Source of the DNA: Weeksellaceae bacterium
GTDB taxonomy: Bacteria > Bacteroidota > Bacteroidia > Flavobacteriales > Weeksellaceae
Direction of reading: 5' to 3'
Length of the DNA stretch: 6,967 bases
NCBI GenBank assembly: GCA_028698395.1
Contig: JAQVDG010000106.1
Location: forward strand, 1 to 6,967
Position numbers and translations under genes: made by a program. The notes below the pieces were generated by a model, which saw only the letters and a program-made list of their open reading frames with translations, did no database searches and was not told the origin of the DNA. Shown here piece by piece: positions 1-5,677 of the stretch (positions are counted from its first letter, which is position 1; every line of letters starts with the position of its first letter).

Positions 1-1268
1 GAAGTGGCAATTCTTCCTTTGTATTTTAAATTATCGGTATAATCATTCAGTTTCACATCTAAATCAGCAGAACCTAAAGCAGTTATGGCAGAGCCTTTGA
101 TTTTTATTTCATTAGATGTTAAGTTTAAATTTCCATTATAATCCATTGTACCAAAACGGTCAATAAATTCCGGAAGAGATTGAGCAATAAAACCGGGCAG
201 TAAATCCGTTAAATTCTGATAAGAAGTTTTTACTTTTAGGAATTCTGAATCTATCGTCAATTCCCTATCGTTAGTTAAATTACTAAAATTAACTGTTTTA
301 GCACCTAAATAAAATCCATCACTAACAAGCCGGAAATCATTTAGATTTAAATTATTTAAACTTCCTTTTGCCGTACCTTGAATTTCAAATTGACTGTCTT
401 TATCAAAATCATAAACAAAATAACGAATGTCTTTCAAGCCGATTTTAGAATTTTCATTAAAAATAAAATCCCACTGAACCAAATCATCAAATTCCGATAA
501 ATCCGATTGAGAATCGTATGAAAAAACCAAATTTCCGGTAAAATCCGAATCAGAAGTTTTAAATACCAAATCATCAAAACGCATTTCTTTGTCGGACATG
601 TGAAAACGCAACGACAGGTTTTTTAAATTATAATCTTCTCCATTTCGTTTTCCGTCAAAACTCAAATGCTTCAAATCTGCCCAAATATCACTATTTACCA
701 ATCGGAAATTTTGTACTTCCAAACTCAGATTTTTAGCTTCTATCCAATTTTGTTTATTGGATTCTAAATTCTGATTTTGAAGAAGTAATTGTCCATTTTT
801 TGCACTTAATCCACCATCCAAACGAAAAATAGATTCTTCATCTTTGGGTTTGTCAGATGAAAAACTATTGATGAAAGTAATAAAATTACTTGTTGAATCA
901 TTTTTGTAAGTAATTATCTTAAAATTAGGATTATACATTTTTATTTGTCCCAAAGTAAGATGATTTGGATCTCGAATCAAGCCGGTTAAACTAATTTTAG
1001 TCTGAATTTTTTGAATCTCAATAAAATCCAATCCGTATTGATCCTGAACTGAAACTCCGTACAAATTAATATCGCCAAAAAACTCAATACTAATTCGGTC
1101 AATATGAATTTGAGTTCCAAAAGTTTTATTTAATTCTTCAATGGCAAATTGAGCTGCTTTGGTCTGAACAGCCGGAATTTGAATTGCAACCATAAGTGTG
1201 AGCAATAAAAAAAGCACCCCAATTAACGGAATCAAAATAAGCCTTCCTGTTCTTCTCAGTATTTTCAC
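1..1268 (-). CDS. tamB: TamB-family translocation/assembly module protein, N-terminal part (partial)
   Basis: The minus strand is open from 1268 to the left edge, about 422 residues, and the gene continues outside the window. The protein starts MKILRRTGRLILIPLIGVLF, with one hydrophobic segment at about residues 9-29. This is a typical N-terminal anchor for TamB (DUF490/AsmA-like) proteins. A long stretch of short alternating polar/hydrophobic beta-strand-like repeats follows, rich in N, D, L and F. TamB family members are very large periplasmic beta-helical proteins that bridge inner and outer membranes and act in outer-membrane protein assembly or lipid transport. The start is GTG at 1268; no ATG or TTG lies upstream in frame before the stop at 1296-1298. 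The gene is divergent from tsaD, an arrangement I recall as common in Flavobacterium. The family call is fairly secure; the exact role in this organism is inferred. Confidence 0.82.
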   Translation of the reverse strand, partial: MKILRRTGRLILIPLIGVLFLLLTLMVAIQIPAVQTKAAQFAIEELNKTFGTQIHIDRISIEFFGDINLYGVSVQDQYGLDFIEIQKIQTKISLTGLIRDPNHLTLGQIKMYNPNFKIITYKNDSTSNFITFINSFSSDKPKDEESIFRLDGGLSAKNGQLLLQNQNLESNKQNWIEAKNLSLEVQNFRLVNSDIWADLKHLSFDGKRNGEDYNLKNLSLRFHMSDKEMRFDDLVFKTSDSDFTGNLVFSYDSQSDLSEFDDLVQWDFIFNENSKIGLKDIRYFVYDFDKDSQFEIQGTAKGSLNNLNLNDFRLVSDGFYLGAKTVNFSNLTNDRELTIDSEFLKVKTSYQNLTDLLPGFIAQSLPEFIDRFGTMDYNGNLNLTSNEIKIKGSAITALGSADLDVKLNDYTDNLKYKGRIAT

Positions 1269-1290
1269 ACTATAAATTACGATATTTGCA

Positions 1291-1298
1291 CAAAATTA
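1291..1298 (-). promoter_or_regulatory. candidate -7 promoter element for the TamB-family gene
   Basis: On the minus strand this reads TAATTTTG, an exact match to the Bacteroidota -7 consensus TAnnTTTG, 22 bases before the GTG start. No convincing -33 TTG is present at the usual distance. For tsaD on the plus strand, GATATTTG at 1281-1288 is a one-mismatch -7 candidate, also without a clear -33 box. The two would fire divergently from a 58-bp gap. Confidence 0.35.
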
Positions 1299-1326
1299 AG
1301 GGTAATTAATGAATTTACTGAAATAA

Positions 1327-2346
1327 ATGAAAAGTTTTCCCATCATTCTTGGCATTGAATCTTCTTGTGATGACACGGCTGCGGCTGTTATTCAAAACAA
1401 TACTATTTTATCGAATGTAATTGCCAATCAGAAAGTACACCAAAGTTATGGTGGTGTCGTTCCGGAATTAGCTTCCAGAGCACATCAGCAAAACATTGTT
1501 CCGGTTGTAGATGAAGCTTTAAAGCAGGCAAAAATCAATAAAAGCGAGTTGAATGCTATTGCTTTCACCCGCGGTCCCGGTCTAATGGGTTCTCTTTTGG
1601 TTGGAAATAGTTTTGCAAAATCATTTAGTCAGGCTTTGAATATTCCTTTAATTGAAGTCAATCACATGCAAGGACATATTATGGCACATTTTATTAAAGA
1701 TGCTAATTCCCATCCGCCGAAATTTCCCTTTTTATGTTTAACTATAAGTGGCGGTCATACTCAAATTGTGAAAGTTTCTGATTATTTTAAAATGGAAATT
1801 TTAGGAGAAACCATTGATGATGCGGCCGGAGAAGCTTTTGATAAAGCCGGTAAAATCCTAAATTTGAACTATCCTGCCGGGCCCATTATTGATAAATTAG
1901 CCAAAGAAGGAAATCCCGAAAAGTTTAAATTTTCAAAACCTAAAGTTGAAGGATTAAACTTCAGTTTCAGCGGCCTAAAAACAGCTATACTGTATTTTAT
2001 TCAAAAAGAAACTCAAAAAAACGAGTATTTCATTCAGGAAAATTTACACGATTTATGTGCTTCCATTCAAAAAACCATTGTCGATATTTTAATAGACAAA
2101 CTGATTCGAGCAAGTGAACAAACCGGAATTCAACAAATTGCAATTGCCGGAGGAGTTTCTGCTAATTCGGAAATCCGAAATCGTTTAAAACAATTAGAAC
2201 CGGAATTAAATTGGACAGTTTTTATTCCAAAATTTGAATATACTACGGACAATGCCGCTATGATTGCTATGGTGGGGCAATTGAAATTTGAACAAAATAA
2301 TTTTACTGATTTAACCTCAAAATCAGTTGCCAAATACAATTTATAA
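1327..2346 (+). CDS. tsaD: tRNA N6-adenosine threonylcarbamoyltransferase TsaD
   Basis: Full-length 339-residue TsaD (Kae1/Gcp family, ASKHA ATPase fold). TsaD transfers the threonylcarbamoyl group from threonylcarbamoyl-AMP to A37 of ANN-decoding tRNAs, working with TsaB and TsaE in the cytoplasm. Visible hallmarks are the N-terminal nucleotide-binding motif GIESSCDDT (residues 9-17), the metal-binding HMQGH (His113 and His117), SGGHTQ (141-146), the region GETIDDAAGEAFDKAGK (160-176), the AIAGGVSAN loop (272-280), and TTDNAAM with metal ligand Asp308. Length and motifs match the family, and nothing is missing. The ATG at 1327 puts the first motif at the usual distance from the N-terminus; no clear Shine-Dalgarno is present, as usual in Bacteroidota. 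Its TAA stop shares one base with the rsmE start (TAATG), so the two are probably co-transcribed and translationally coupled. Confidence 0.97.
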   Translation: MKSFPIILGIESSCDDTAAAVIQNNTILSNVIANQKVHQSYGGVVPELASRAHQQNIVPVVDEALKQAKINKSELNAIAFTRGPGLMGSLLVGNSFAKSFSQALNIPLIEVNHMQGHIMAHFIKDANSHPPKFPFLCLTISGGHTQIVKVSDYFKMEILGETIDDAAGEAFDKAGKILNLNYPAGPIIDKLAKEGNPEKFKFSKPKVEGLNFSFSGLKTAILYFIQKETQKNEYFIQENLHDLCASIQKTIVDILIDKLIRASEQTGIQQIAIAGGVSANSEIRNRLKQLEPELNWTVFIPKFEYTTDNAAMIAMVGQLKFEQNNFTDLTSKSVAKYNL

Positions 2347-3049
2347 TGCAGCTTTTTATAGGAAATATTTTTCAGCAAACAGCAGAATTACAAGAAGAGG
2401 AAGCTTACCATTTTCAAAAAGTTCTAAGAGGGAAAATAGGAGAAAAAATTCAATTAACCGATGGAAATGGAAAAATGGAAGTCGGAATTGTCAATGAATT
2501 ATCATCAAAATCCGTCGAATAGAATTAACTGAAAATCCTATTTTCATTTCTCCAACTCCTTATCAACTGCATATTGCCATTGCTCCGACAAAAAACATGG
2601 ATCGCTTGGAGTTTTTCTTAGAAAAAGCAACCGAAATCGGAATTCATTCCATTAGTTTTTTAAAAACATTTCATTCGGAGCGAAAAAACATCAATTTGGA
2701 ACGTTGTCAAAAAATTGTTATTTCAGCAGTCAAACAATCTTTAAAAGCTTACATTCCCCGATTAAATGAGAATGTTAAATTTCATGATTTCATTCAACAA
2801 AACCATCCGGAAACTAAACTAATCGCACATTGTGATGAAAATTTTGAACGAATTTCTTTCCAAAACAAATTAGAAGCAAAAAAAGATTATTTGATTCTTA
2901 TCGGTCCGGAAGGTGACTTTTCAAAAGAAGAAATTCAATTGGCTGAACGTAATAATTTTACCGGAATTTCTTTAGGTAACCAACGTTTACGAACCGAAAC
3001 AGCTGCTTTAAATGCCGTTTTCGGAGTGAATTGGGTGAATGAAATTTGA
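2346..3049 (+). pseudogene. rsmE: 16S rRNA (uracil-1498-N3)-methyltransferase RsmE, interrupted by one frameshift
   Basis: RsmE is a SPOUT-fold dimeric methyltransferase that makes m3U1498 in helix 44 of 16S rRNA using SAM. The first frame, from ATG 2346, gives MQLFIGNIFQQTAELQEEEA..., an N-terminal PUA-like domain, and ends at TAG 2520-2522 after 58 residues. The second frame runs to TGA 3047-3049 and holds the catalytic domain: IAPTKNMDRLEFFLEKATEIG, then IGPEGDF, then LGNQRLRTETAA, the SAM-binding trefoil knot. Adding one base near 2507-2520 joins the halves into a 234-residue protein of normal family length. Either a fifth A in the A4 run at 2507-2510 or a base before GTC at 2514 would restore it. 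The usual IGPEGGF is IGPEGDF here. An internal ATG at 2597 would make only a 150-residue catalytic fragment lacking the RNA-binding domain. Whether the shift is real or a read error cannot be decided from this sequence. Confidence 0.85.
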
Positions 3050-3062
3050 TGATTATTATTAA

Positions 3063-3383
3063 CGTACAATTGGAACTCGCACCATATCCTTTTCTATTTT
3101 GTTCCGTGTAACTGATCCCAATGATTTTTCCGGACAATACGAAAAAATTAACCAAGCTGAGGAAATAGGTTTACAAGTTCTGTCCCGGATCAATCAAGAC
3201 AGTCATCCCAATTCCGGGATTGATTGGTTGGTTAATTCGTTCCGAAAAGAATCCGTAAAGTTCTCCGAAATCTTTTATGAAACCGCCAATGGACTATTTG
3301 GCTGTGAATTCCATTTTGATTTAGACGTAAAAAACCCACTCAAAGCAGATTCCAGCTTTTGGGCGGATAAAGATTTTTGTTGA
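3063..3383 (+). pseudogene. hypothetical protein, apparently 5'-truncated; possible phage tail-type fragment
   Basis: This frame opens right after a TAA at 3060-3062 and runs about 106 codons to TGA 3381-3383. It has no ATG at its head; the first usable start is TTG at 3099, which would give 94 residues. Codons upstream of the TTG still read like protein (IGTRTISFSILFRVTDPND), so the true N-terminus seems to be lost. The order of elements is a beta-strand rich start, an amphipathic helix (EKINQAEEIGLQVLSRINQD), then FGCEFHFDLDVKNPL. This resembles small phage tail-completion or terminator-like proteins of Bacteroidota, a pattern impression only. It begins 13 bases past the rsmE stop, with no promoter or ribosome site seen. 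A separate 20-codon frame (3049-3111) overlaps the rsmE stop as ATGA. Inserting one T in the T4 run at 3097-3100 would fuse it to this frame, so a frameshifted 113-residue gene is an alternative reading. Confidence 0.4.
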
Positions 3384-3386
3384 GTA

Positions 3387-3411
3387 CAAAAAAGCCCCAA
3401 TTCATGGGGCT
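3387..3411 (-). terminator. Rho-independent terminator of the hicAB transcript
   Basis: AGCCCC (3393-3398) pairs with GGGGCT (3406-3411) around a 7-nt loop. On the minus strand the hairpin is followed by an unbroken run of six T, ending the leftward hicA-hicB transcript 24 bases after the hicB stop. On the plus strand the following bases (AAGTTCTTT) make only a weak tail, so it may stop the truncated plus-strand frame poorly. Confidence 0.8.
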
Positions 3412-3434
3412 AAGTTCTTTGAATGTTTGCAGGA

Positions 3435-3824
3435 TTAAAACGTTACCGTTTTAAGTTCTTCAGCCAATTTGTGTATTTCCTGTTCTATTTTTTTGATACG
3501 TTCAACAGAAACATACGCAGGTTTTGTGGCTGTATATTGTGAGAATAATGAACTATTGATTCCCATTCGTTTTGCTAAAGATGATTTATTGATTTCCGGA
3601 AATTGTTTAAAAAAGTCTTTCAATGACATTTTAAATTGGAAGTCAAAATCAAATTCTTTGTAAATGTCATCAGATTCTTGAGCCAATTCAAAAGCTTCAG
3701 AAAAATTGCTTTTCAATTCTTCAAATGAAGTTCCATCTGCTGAAATTACACCCGGAATGTTTTGAGAAACGCCCCAGTAAATACCCTCTTTGTCTTTTTC
3801 GACTACTACTTCTACCTTTTTCAT
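3435..3824 (-). CDS. hicB: HicB family antitoxin with C-terminal helix-turn-helix
   Basis: A 129-residue HicB antitoxin, encoded after its toxin. The N-terminal part (about residues 1-60) is the partial RNase H-like HicB fold: MKKVEVVVEKDKEGIYWGVS, then NIPGVISADGTSFEEL and the helix NFSEAFELAQE. This domain normally masks the HicA active site. The C-terminal part holds an XRE-like helix-turn-helix at about 77-100 (INKSSLAKRMGINSSLFSQY) followed by a charged helix, expected to bind the operon promoter for autoregulation. The start is ATG at 3824; 38 bases separate it from the hicA stop. The stop codon lies inside a perfect 8-bp inverted repeat (3435-3442 and 3447-3454, 4-nt loop), which may fold at the end of the message. 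The family call rests on the domain order, the size, and the hicA neighbour. Confidence 0.92.
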   Translation of the reverse strand: MKKVEVVVEKDKEGIYWGVSQNIPGVISADGTSFEELKSNFSEAFELAQESDDIYKEFDFDFQFKMSLKDFFKQFPEINKSSLAKRMGINSSLFSQYTATKPAYVSVERIKKIEQEIHKLAEELKTVTF

Positions 3825-3855
3825 TTGTTATAAATTAAATATTTTGTTCTTTGAG

Positions 3856-3878
3856 GGCAGGGCTATTTTAGCCCCGCC
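3856..3878 (-). promoter_or_regulatory. hairpin overlapping the hicA stop codon, between hicA and hicB
   Basis: In the minus-strand RNA a 10-bp stem with one G-U pair and a 3-nt loop spans the last codons and TAG stop of hicA (stop at 3865-3863). No T tract follows it, so it is not a standard terminator. A role in message stability, partial attenuation, or changing the toxin-to-antitoxin translation ratio is inferred only. Confidence 0.5.
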
Positions 3879-4045
3879 TGTTTCAGGATTGAATTTGCTG
3901 TGCCTTTTGGAATGTTTTTCCTTGGGTGTGGCAACGTTACAACTCCTGCTTTTGTCGGATGCTTAAATTGATGATGACTTCCTTTCACTCGGTCAAGAAA
4001 CCAACCATCTTTTTCTAACATCCTTTTCAAAGAACTTGAATCCAT
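3863..4045 (-). CDS. hicA: HicA family mRNA interferase toxin
   Basis: A 60-residue HicA toxin of normal family size. HicA proteins have a small double-stranded-RNA-binding-like fold and cleave mRNA and tmRNA independently of translation, stopping growth when not bound by HicB. The sequence shows the usual N-terminal helix (SSSLKRMLEKDGWFLDRVKG), then GSHHQFKHP with the catalytic histidine at residue 24, then GVVTLPHPRKNIPKGTANSILKQAGLK. The active site appears complete, so the toxin should be functional. The start is ATG at 4045, with no Shine-Dalgarno. It is the first gene of the hicA-hicB operon, transcribed from the promoter at 4075-4105 and ending at the terminator near 3393. Such modules are common in mobile or accessory DNA; whether it stabilises this island is inferred. 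Confidence 0.94.
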   Translation of the reverse strand: MDSSSLKRMLEKDGWFLDRVKGSHHQFKHPTKAGVVTLPHPRKNIPKGTANSILKQAGLK

Positions 4046-4074
4046 ACTTTCATATTGATTATGAATTACAGATA

Positions 4075-4105
4075 CAAATGTATAAACAATTCTTTATATA
4101 TGCAA
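4075..4105 (-). promoter_or_regulatory. hicAB promoter, Bacteroidota type
   Basis: On the minus strand a TTG (4105-4103) is followed after 20 nt by TACATTTG (4082-4075), a perfect match to the TTG/TAnnTTTG consensus. Transcription should begin about 20-25 bases before the hicA ATG at 4045. The -33 box lies within the palindrome at 4095-4118. Confidence 0.72.
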
Positions 4106-4118
4106 ATTTGTTTATATA
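4095..4118. promoter_or_regulatory. near-palindromic operator candidate between hicA and the lipoprotein gene
   Basis: TATATA (4095-4100), then a perfect palindrome CAAATTTG (4103-4110), then TATATA (4113-4118) form a 24-nt inverted repeat with 10 of 12 matching positions per arm. It holds the -33 TTG boxes of both divergent promoters. A bound dimer would block both. HicB, which has a helix-turn-helix, is the obvious candidate ligand. Confidence 0.5.
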
Positions 4119-4141
4119 CATCATTTTACTTACTATATTTG
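4108..4141 (+). promoter_or_regulatory. promoter of the lipoprotein gene
   Basis: TATATTTG at 4134-4141 exactly matches the TAnnTTTG -7 consensus and sits 22 bases before the ATG at 4164. The nearest TTG is at 4108-4110 with a 23-nt spacer, at the long end of the usual range. Transcription should start only about 15 bases before the gene. Confidence 0.62.
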
Positions 4142-4163
4142 AGCAAACTAAAATTTATATATT

Positions 4164-4856
4164 ATGAGAAAATTATTATTACTATGTGTAGCTACCTTAA
4201 TGCTAACATCATGTGGAGTTAAAGTAAATTCTGTTAATTTAAAACAAAGAACTTATGATGATTTACCTTTAAATACTCAAATTACAAAAGATATTGGTGA
4301 TCAAGTTATTTTAAAAGGACTTGAAGAATATCAAGATGCTGTTATTATAACTAACAGAGAACCGTCAATGAGAATTTATACTGTAGATTTTTCATACCCT
4401 ATTGGAACTGTGCTACCTTTGTCTGGCGAAGTAGAGAAGTATAAGTTATATTATAACAAATCAGATAAAATCCTTTCAAATGGAGGTTATTATTACGTTG
4501 GTGTTGCTGTTGAAAAATCAACAAACTCACCTAAAGTATTTTATGTACTTGAAGGTGCTATGGGCGGGATTTACACTAAAGACTATAATACTTTAGAAGT
4601 TCAACCGGCAATATATAATGATCCTTCTTGTCAAAGATGTTTCAAACAAGAGTTTATATATAATGGTCGAGTTGATTCTCATTTAAAATTTATTTATCGG
4701 GAATATGTTAATGATATGGCTCGTCCTGCATTTAATCAGGAGTTACAATATGATTTAAACGAAAGTGATATTATAGGCTTCAAGGGAGCGCGTTTACAAG
4801 TAATTAAAGCTACAAATACTGCAATAACCTATAAGATTATTAATTCTTTTAATTGA
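4164..4856 (+). CDS. small lipoprotein of unknown function
   Basis: A 230-residue exported lipoprotein. The N-terminus MRKLLLLCVATLMLTSCG is a short signal peptide with lipobox LTSC; Cys17 would be lipidated after signal peptidase II cleavage. Gly and Val at +2 and +3 carry none of the charged residues that mark Bacteroidota surface export, so the periplasmic face is the likelier location. The mature part is rich in Tyr and beta-strand-like stretches, has no other membrane segment, and contains one CxxC (Cys156, Cys159), which could form a disulfide or bind a metal. I do not recognise a named family. It is a single-gene unit with its own promoter, divergent from hicAB and convergent with the XRE gene, ending before the hairpin at 4879-4909. 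AT content appears high, in keeping with accessory cargo. Confidence 0.85.
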   Translation: MRKLLLLCVATLMLTSCGVKVNSVNLKQRTYDDLPLNTQITKDIGDQVILKGLEEYQDAVIITNREPSMRIYTVDFSYPIGTVLPLSGEVEKYKLYYNKSDKILSNGGYYYVGVAVEKSTNSPKVFYVLEGAMGGIYTKDYNTLEVQPAIYNDPSCQRCFKQEFIYNGRVDSHLKFIYREYVNDMARPAFNQELQYDLNESDIIGFKGARLQVIKATNTAITYKIINSFN

Positions 4857-4878
4857 TAAAATAGAATTCTTATATAAC

Positions 4879-4909
4879 AAAAAAAGGTAGCTAAACGCTA
4901 CCTTTTTTT
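4879..4909. terminator. bidirectional Rho-independent terminator
   Basis: GGTAGC (4886-4891) pairs with GCTACC (4897-4902) around the 5-nt loop TAAAC, flanked by seven A on the left (4879-4885) and seven T on the right (4903-4909). It works in both directions between the convergent lipoprotein and XRE genes. The XRE stop codon (4893-4891) lies within it, so the last codons of that gene form one arm of the stem. Confidence 0.9.
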
Positions 4910-5160
4910 ATTTCTCCTACTTCCTTCAACTCGTCTCCATCTTTTATATAGATAGGAACACCGCCAACTTCTTTCGTAGGTACAAACAACTCACGAATAT
5001 CGACATCCAAATATTTAGCAATCTCAGCAAGTAATTCAAATCGTGGTTGTCTCTTTCCATTTACTATAAGGCTAAAAGCATTTTCAGTTATATTTAATTC
5101 TTTGGCTAAATCTTTTCCTGTTATTCCCTTTTCCTTTAGTATTTCTTTAATTTTTAACAT
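4891..5160 (-). CDS. XRE-family helix-turn-helix transcriptional regulator
   Basis: An 89-residue DNA-binding protein from ATG 5160. A TTG at 5178 would extend it by 6 residues, but it overlaps the predicted -7 element, so ATG is preferred. The helix-turn-helix (Cro/cI type) covers about residues 4-58: IKEILKEKGITGKDLAKELN, then NITENAFSLIVNGKRQP as turn plus recognition helix, then FELLAEIAKYLDVDIRELF. A 30-residue acidic/basic tail follows (GGVPIYIKDGDELKEVGEIKKG), too short for a peptidase or sensor domain. It is divergent from the small-gene operon beginning at 5312, and the two share repeated operator-like sites at 5186-5205 and 5272-5291. I infer that it represses that operon and itself. 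It could alternatively be an antitoxin-like regulator, but no toxin partner is recognisable. Confidence 0.92.
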   Translation of the reverse strand: MLKIKEILKEKGITGKDLAKELNITENAFSLIVNGKRQPRFELLAEIAKYLDVDIRELFVPTKEVGGVPIYIKDGDELKEVGEIKKGSV

Positions 5161-5175
5161 AGCCTTTATTTTCGA

Positions 5176-5183
5176 CAAATATA
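5176..5183 (-). promoter_or_regulatory. -7 element of the XRE gene promoter
   Basis: TATATTTG on the minus strand matches the -7 consensus exactly and lies 15 bases before the ATG at 5160, predicting a very short leader. The only TTG upstream (5201-5199) gives a short 15-nt spacer, so the promoter may be weak or need another factor. The direct repeat copy at 5186-5205 covers the -33 to -7 space. Confidence 0.5.
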
Positions 5184-5185
5184 CA

Positions 5186-5205
5186 AATCAAACAGAAACA
5201 ATAAT
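5186..5205 (+). repeat. direct repeat copy 1, candidate repressor operator
   Basis: AATCAAACAGAAACAATAAT, identical to the copy at 5272-5291; with a one-base shift the match continues through a further 12 or so A/T-rich bases. It covers the upstream part of the XRE gene's own promoter, so binding there would give autorepression. Start-to-start distance between copies is 86 bp. Confidence 0.75.
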
Positions 5206-5232
5206 AAAAATTAAAAATATTATTCTTTTTGT

Positions 5233-5262
5233 TTGTTTGTATTGTTTTTTCTGTTACATTTG
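5233..5262 (+). promoter_or_regulatory. promoter of the small-gene operon
   Basis: TTG at 5233-5235, a 19-nt spacer, and TACATTTG at 5255-5262 match the Bacteroidota consensus exactly. Transcription should start near 5268-5270, about 40 bases before the first ATG at 5312. The spacer holds ATTGTTTTTTCTGTT (5241-5255), a degenerate inverted copy of the flanking repeat (ATTGTTTCTGTT plus three T), which may be a further repressor site. Confidence 0.75.
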
Positions 5263-5271
5263 CAAAGTGAT

Positions 5272-5291
5272 AATCAAACAGAAACAATAAT
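5272..5291 (+). repeat. direct repeat copy 2, candidate repressor operator
   Basis: A second exact copy of the 20-bp repeat, placed just after the predicted transcription start of the operon and before the ATG at 5312. A protein bound here would block early elongation or promoter escape. The same orientation and sequence at both ends of the intergenic region point to one regulator, most simply the divergent XRE protein. Confidence 0.75.
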
Positions 5292-5311
5292 TAAATTAAA
5301 AATCAATTTTT

Positions 5312-5677
5312 ATGAAATCACTTGAATTTAGAAAAAACCATTTAAACAAAATGCTGGGTATTGCCATTTTAGCAACACCTCATTTTAAACTTATGTTTTC
5401 AGACGAAATTTTAGATGCTGAGGACCAAGAGGAGCGTCAGGAATTTACTGAAAACTTTCATTATCAACATTCAGTATTGAGAAAGTTCAAAGATTATGTT
5501 TACTCAACCAATGTAGGCGTTGAACCGGACGAACTTTCCGAAGGTGAGTTGTTTGATTTGGCAGATACTCTTTTGGATGTAGTGGATACAGTGGTAGAAA
5601 ATTCTGTCCGGGAACAAATAAATTGGTTAACCACAGAACTGCAAGATTTAGCACTTTCTAAAAATCAAATATTATGA
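5312..5677 (+). CDS. hypothetical protein, first gene of the XRE-controlled operon
   Basis: A 121-residue soluble, acidic protein, predicted mostly alpha-helical. The N-terminus is basic and helical (MKSLEFRKNHLNKMLGIAIL), followed by an acidic segment (SDEILDAEDQEERQEFTENF) and a long acidic C-terminal helix region (ELSEGELFDLADTLLDVVDTVVENSVREQINWLTTELQDL) with coiled-coil-like hydrophobic spacing. It has no signal peptide, membrane segment or catalytic motif that I recognise. It starts at the ATG behind an A/T-rich leader with no Shine-Dalgarno, about 40 bases after the predicted transcription start, and its TGA overlaps the next ATG as ATGA. First place after a repressed promoter is where phage early or satellite genes often sit, but no function can be assigned. 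Confidence 0.8.
   Translation: MKSLEFRKNHLNKMLGIAILATPHFKLMFSDEILDAEDQEERQEFTENFHYQHSVLRKFKDYVYSTNVGVEPDELSEGELFDLADTLLDVVDTVVENSVREQINWLTTELQDLALSKNQIL

Noticed and set aside
2130..2378. Minus-strand reading frame opposite the end of tsaD
   Set aside because: It lies opposite strongly conserved TsaD codons and has no family features or promoter.
3435..3454. Perfect 8-bp inverted repeat at the hicB stop as a second terminator
   Set aside because: The stem is AT-rich and lacks a following T tract; the hairpin at 3393-3411 is the far better terminator. Kept only as a note in the hicB entry.
3469..3663. Plus-strand frame opposite hicB
   Set aside because: It is antisense to a clear HicB protein and has no start context.
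5102..5290. Plus-strand hydrophobic reading frame antisense to the XRE gene start and across the intergenic region
   Set aside because: It covers the real promoters and repeats in AT-rich DNA; the hydrophobic composition comes from T-rich non-coding sequence and there is no start signal.
5186..5291. The two 20-bp repeats as a CRISPR array or attachment-site pair
   Set aside because: There are only two copies, with promoter sequence between them and no cas or integrase gene; their placement on promoters fits operators better.
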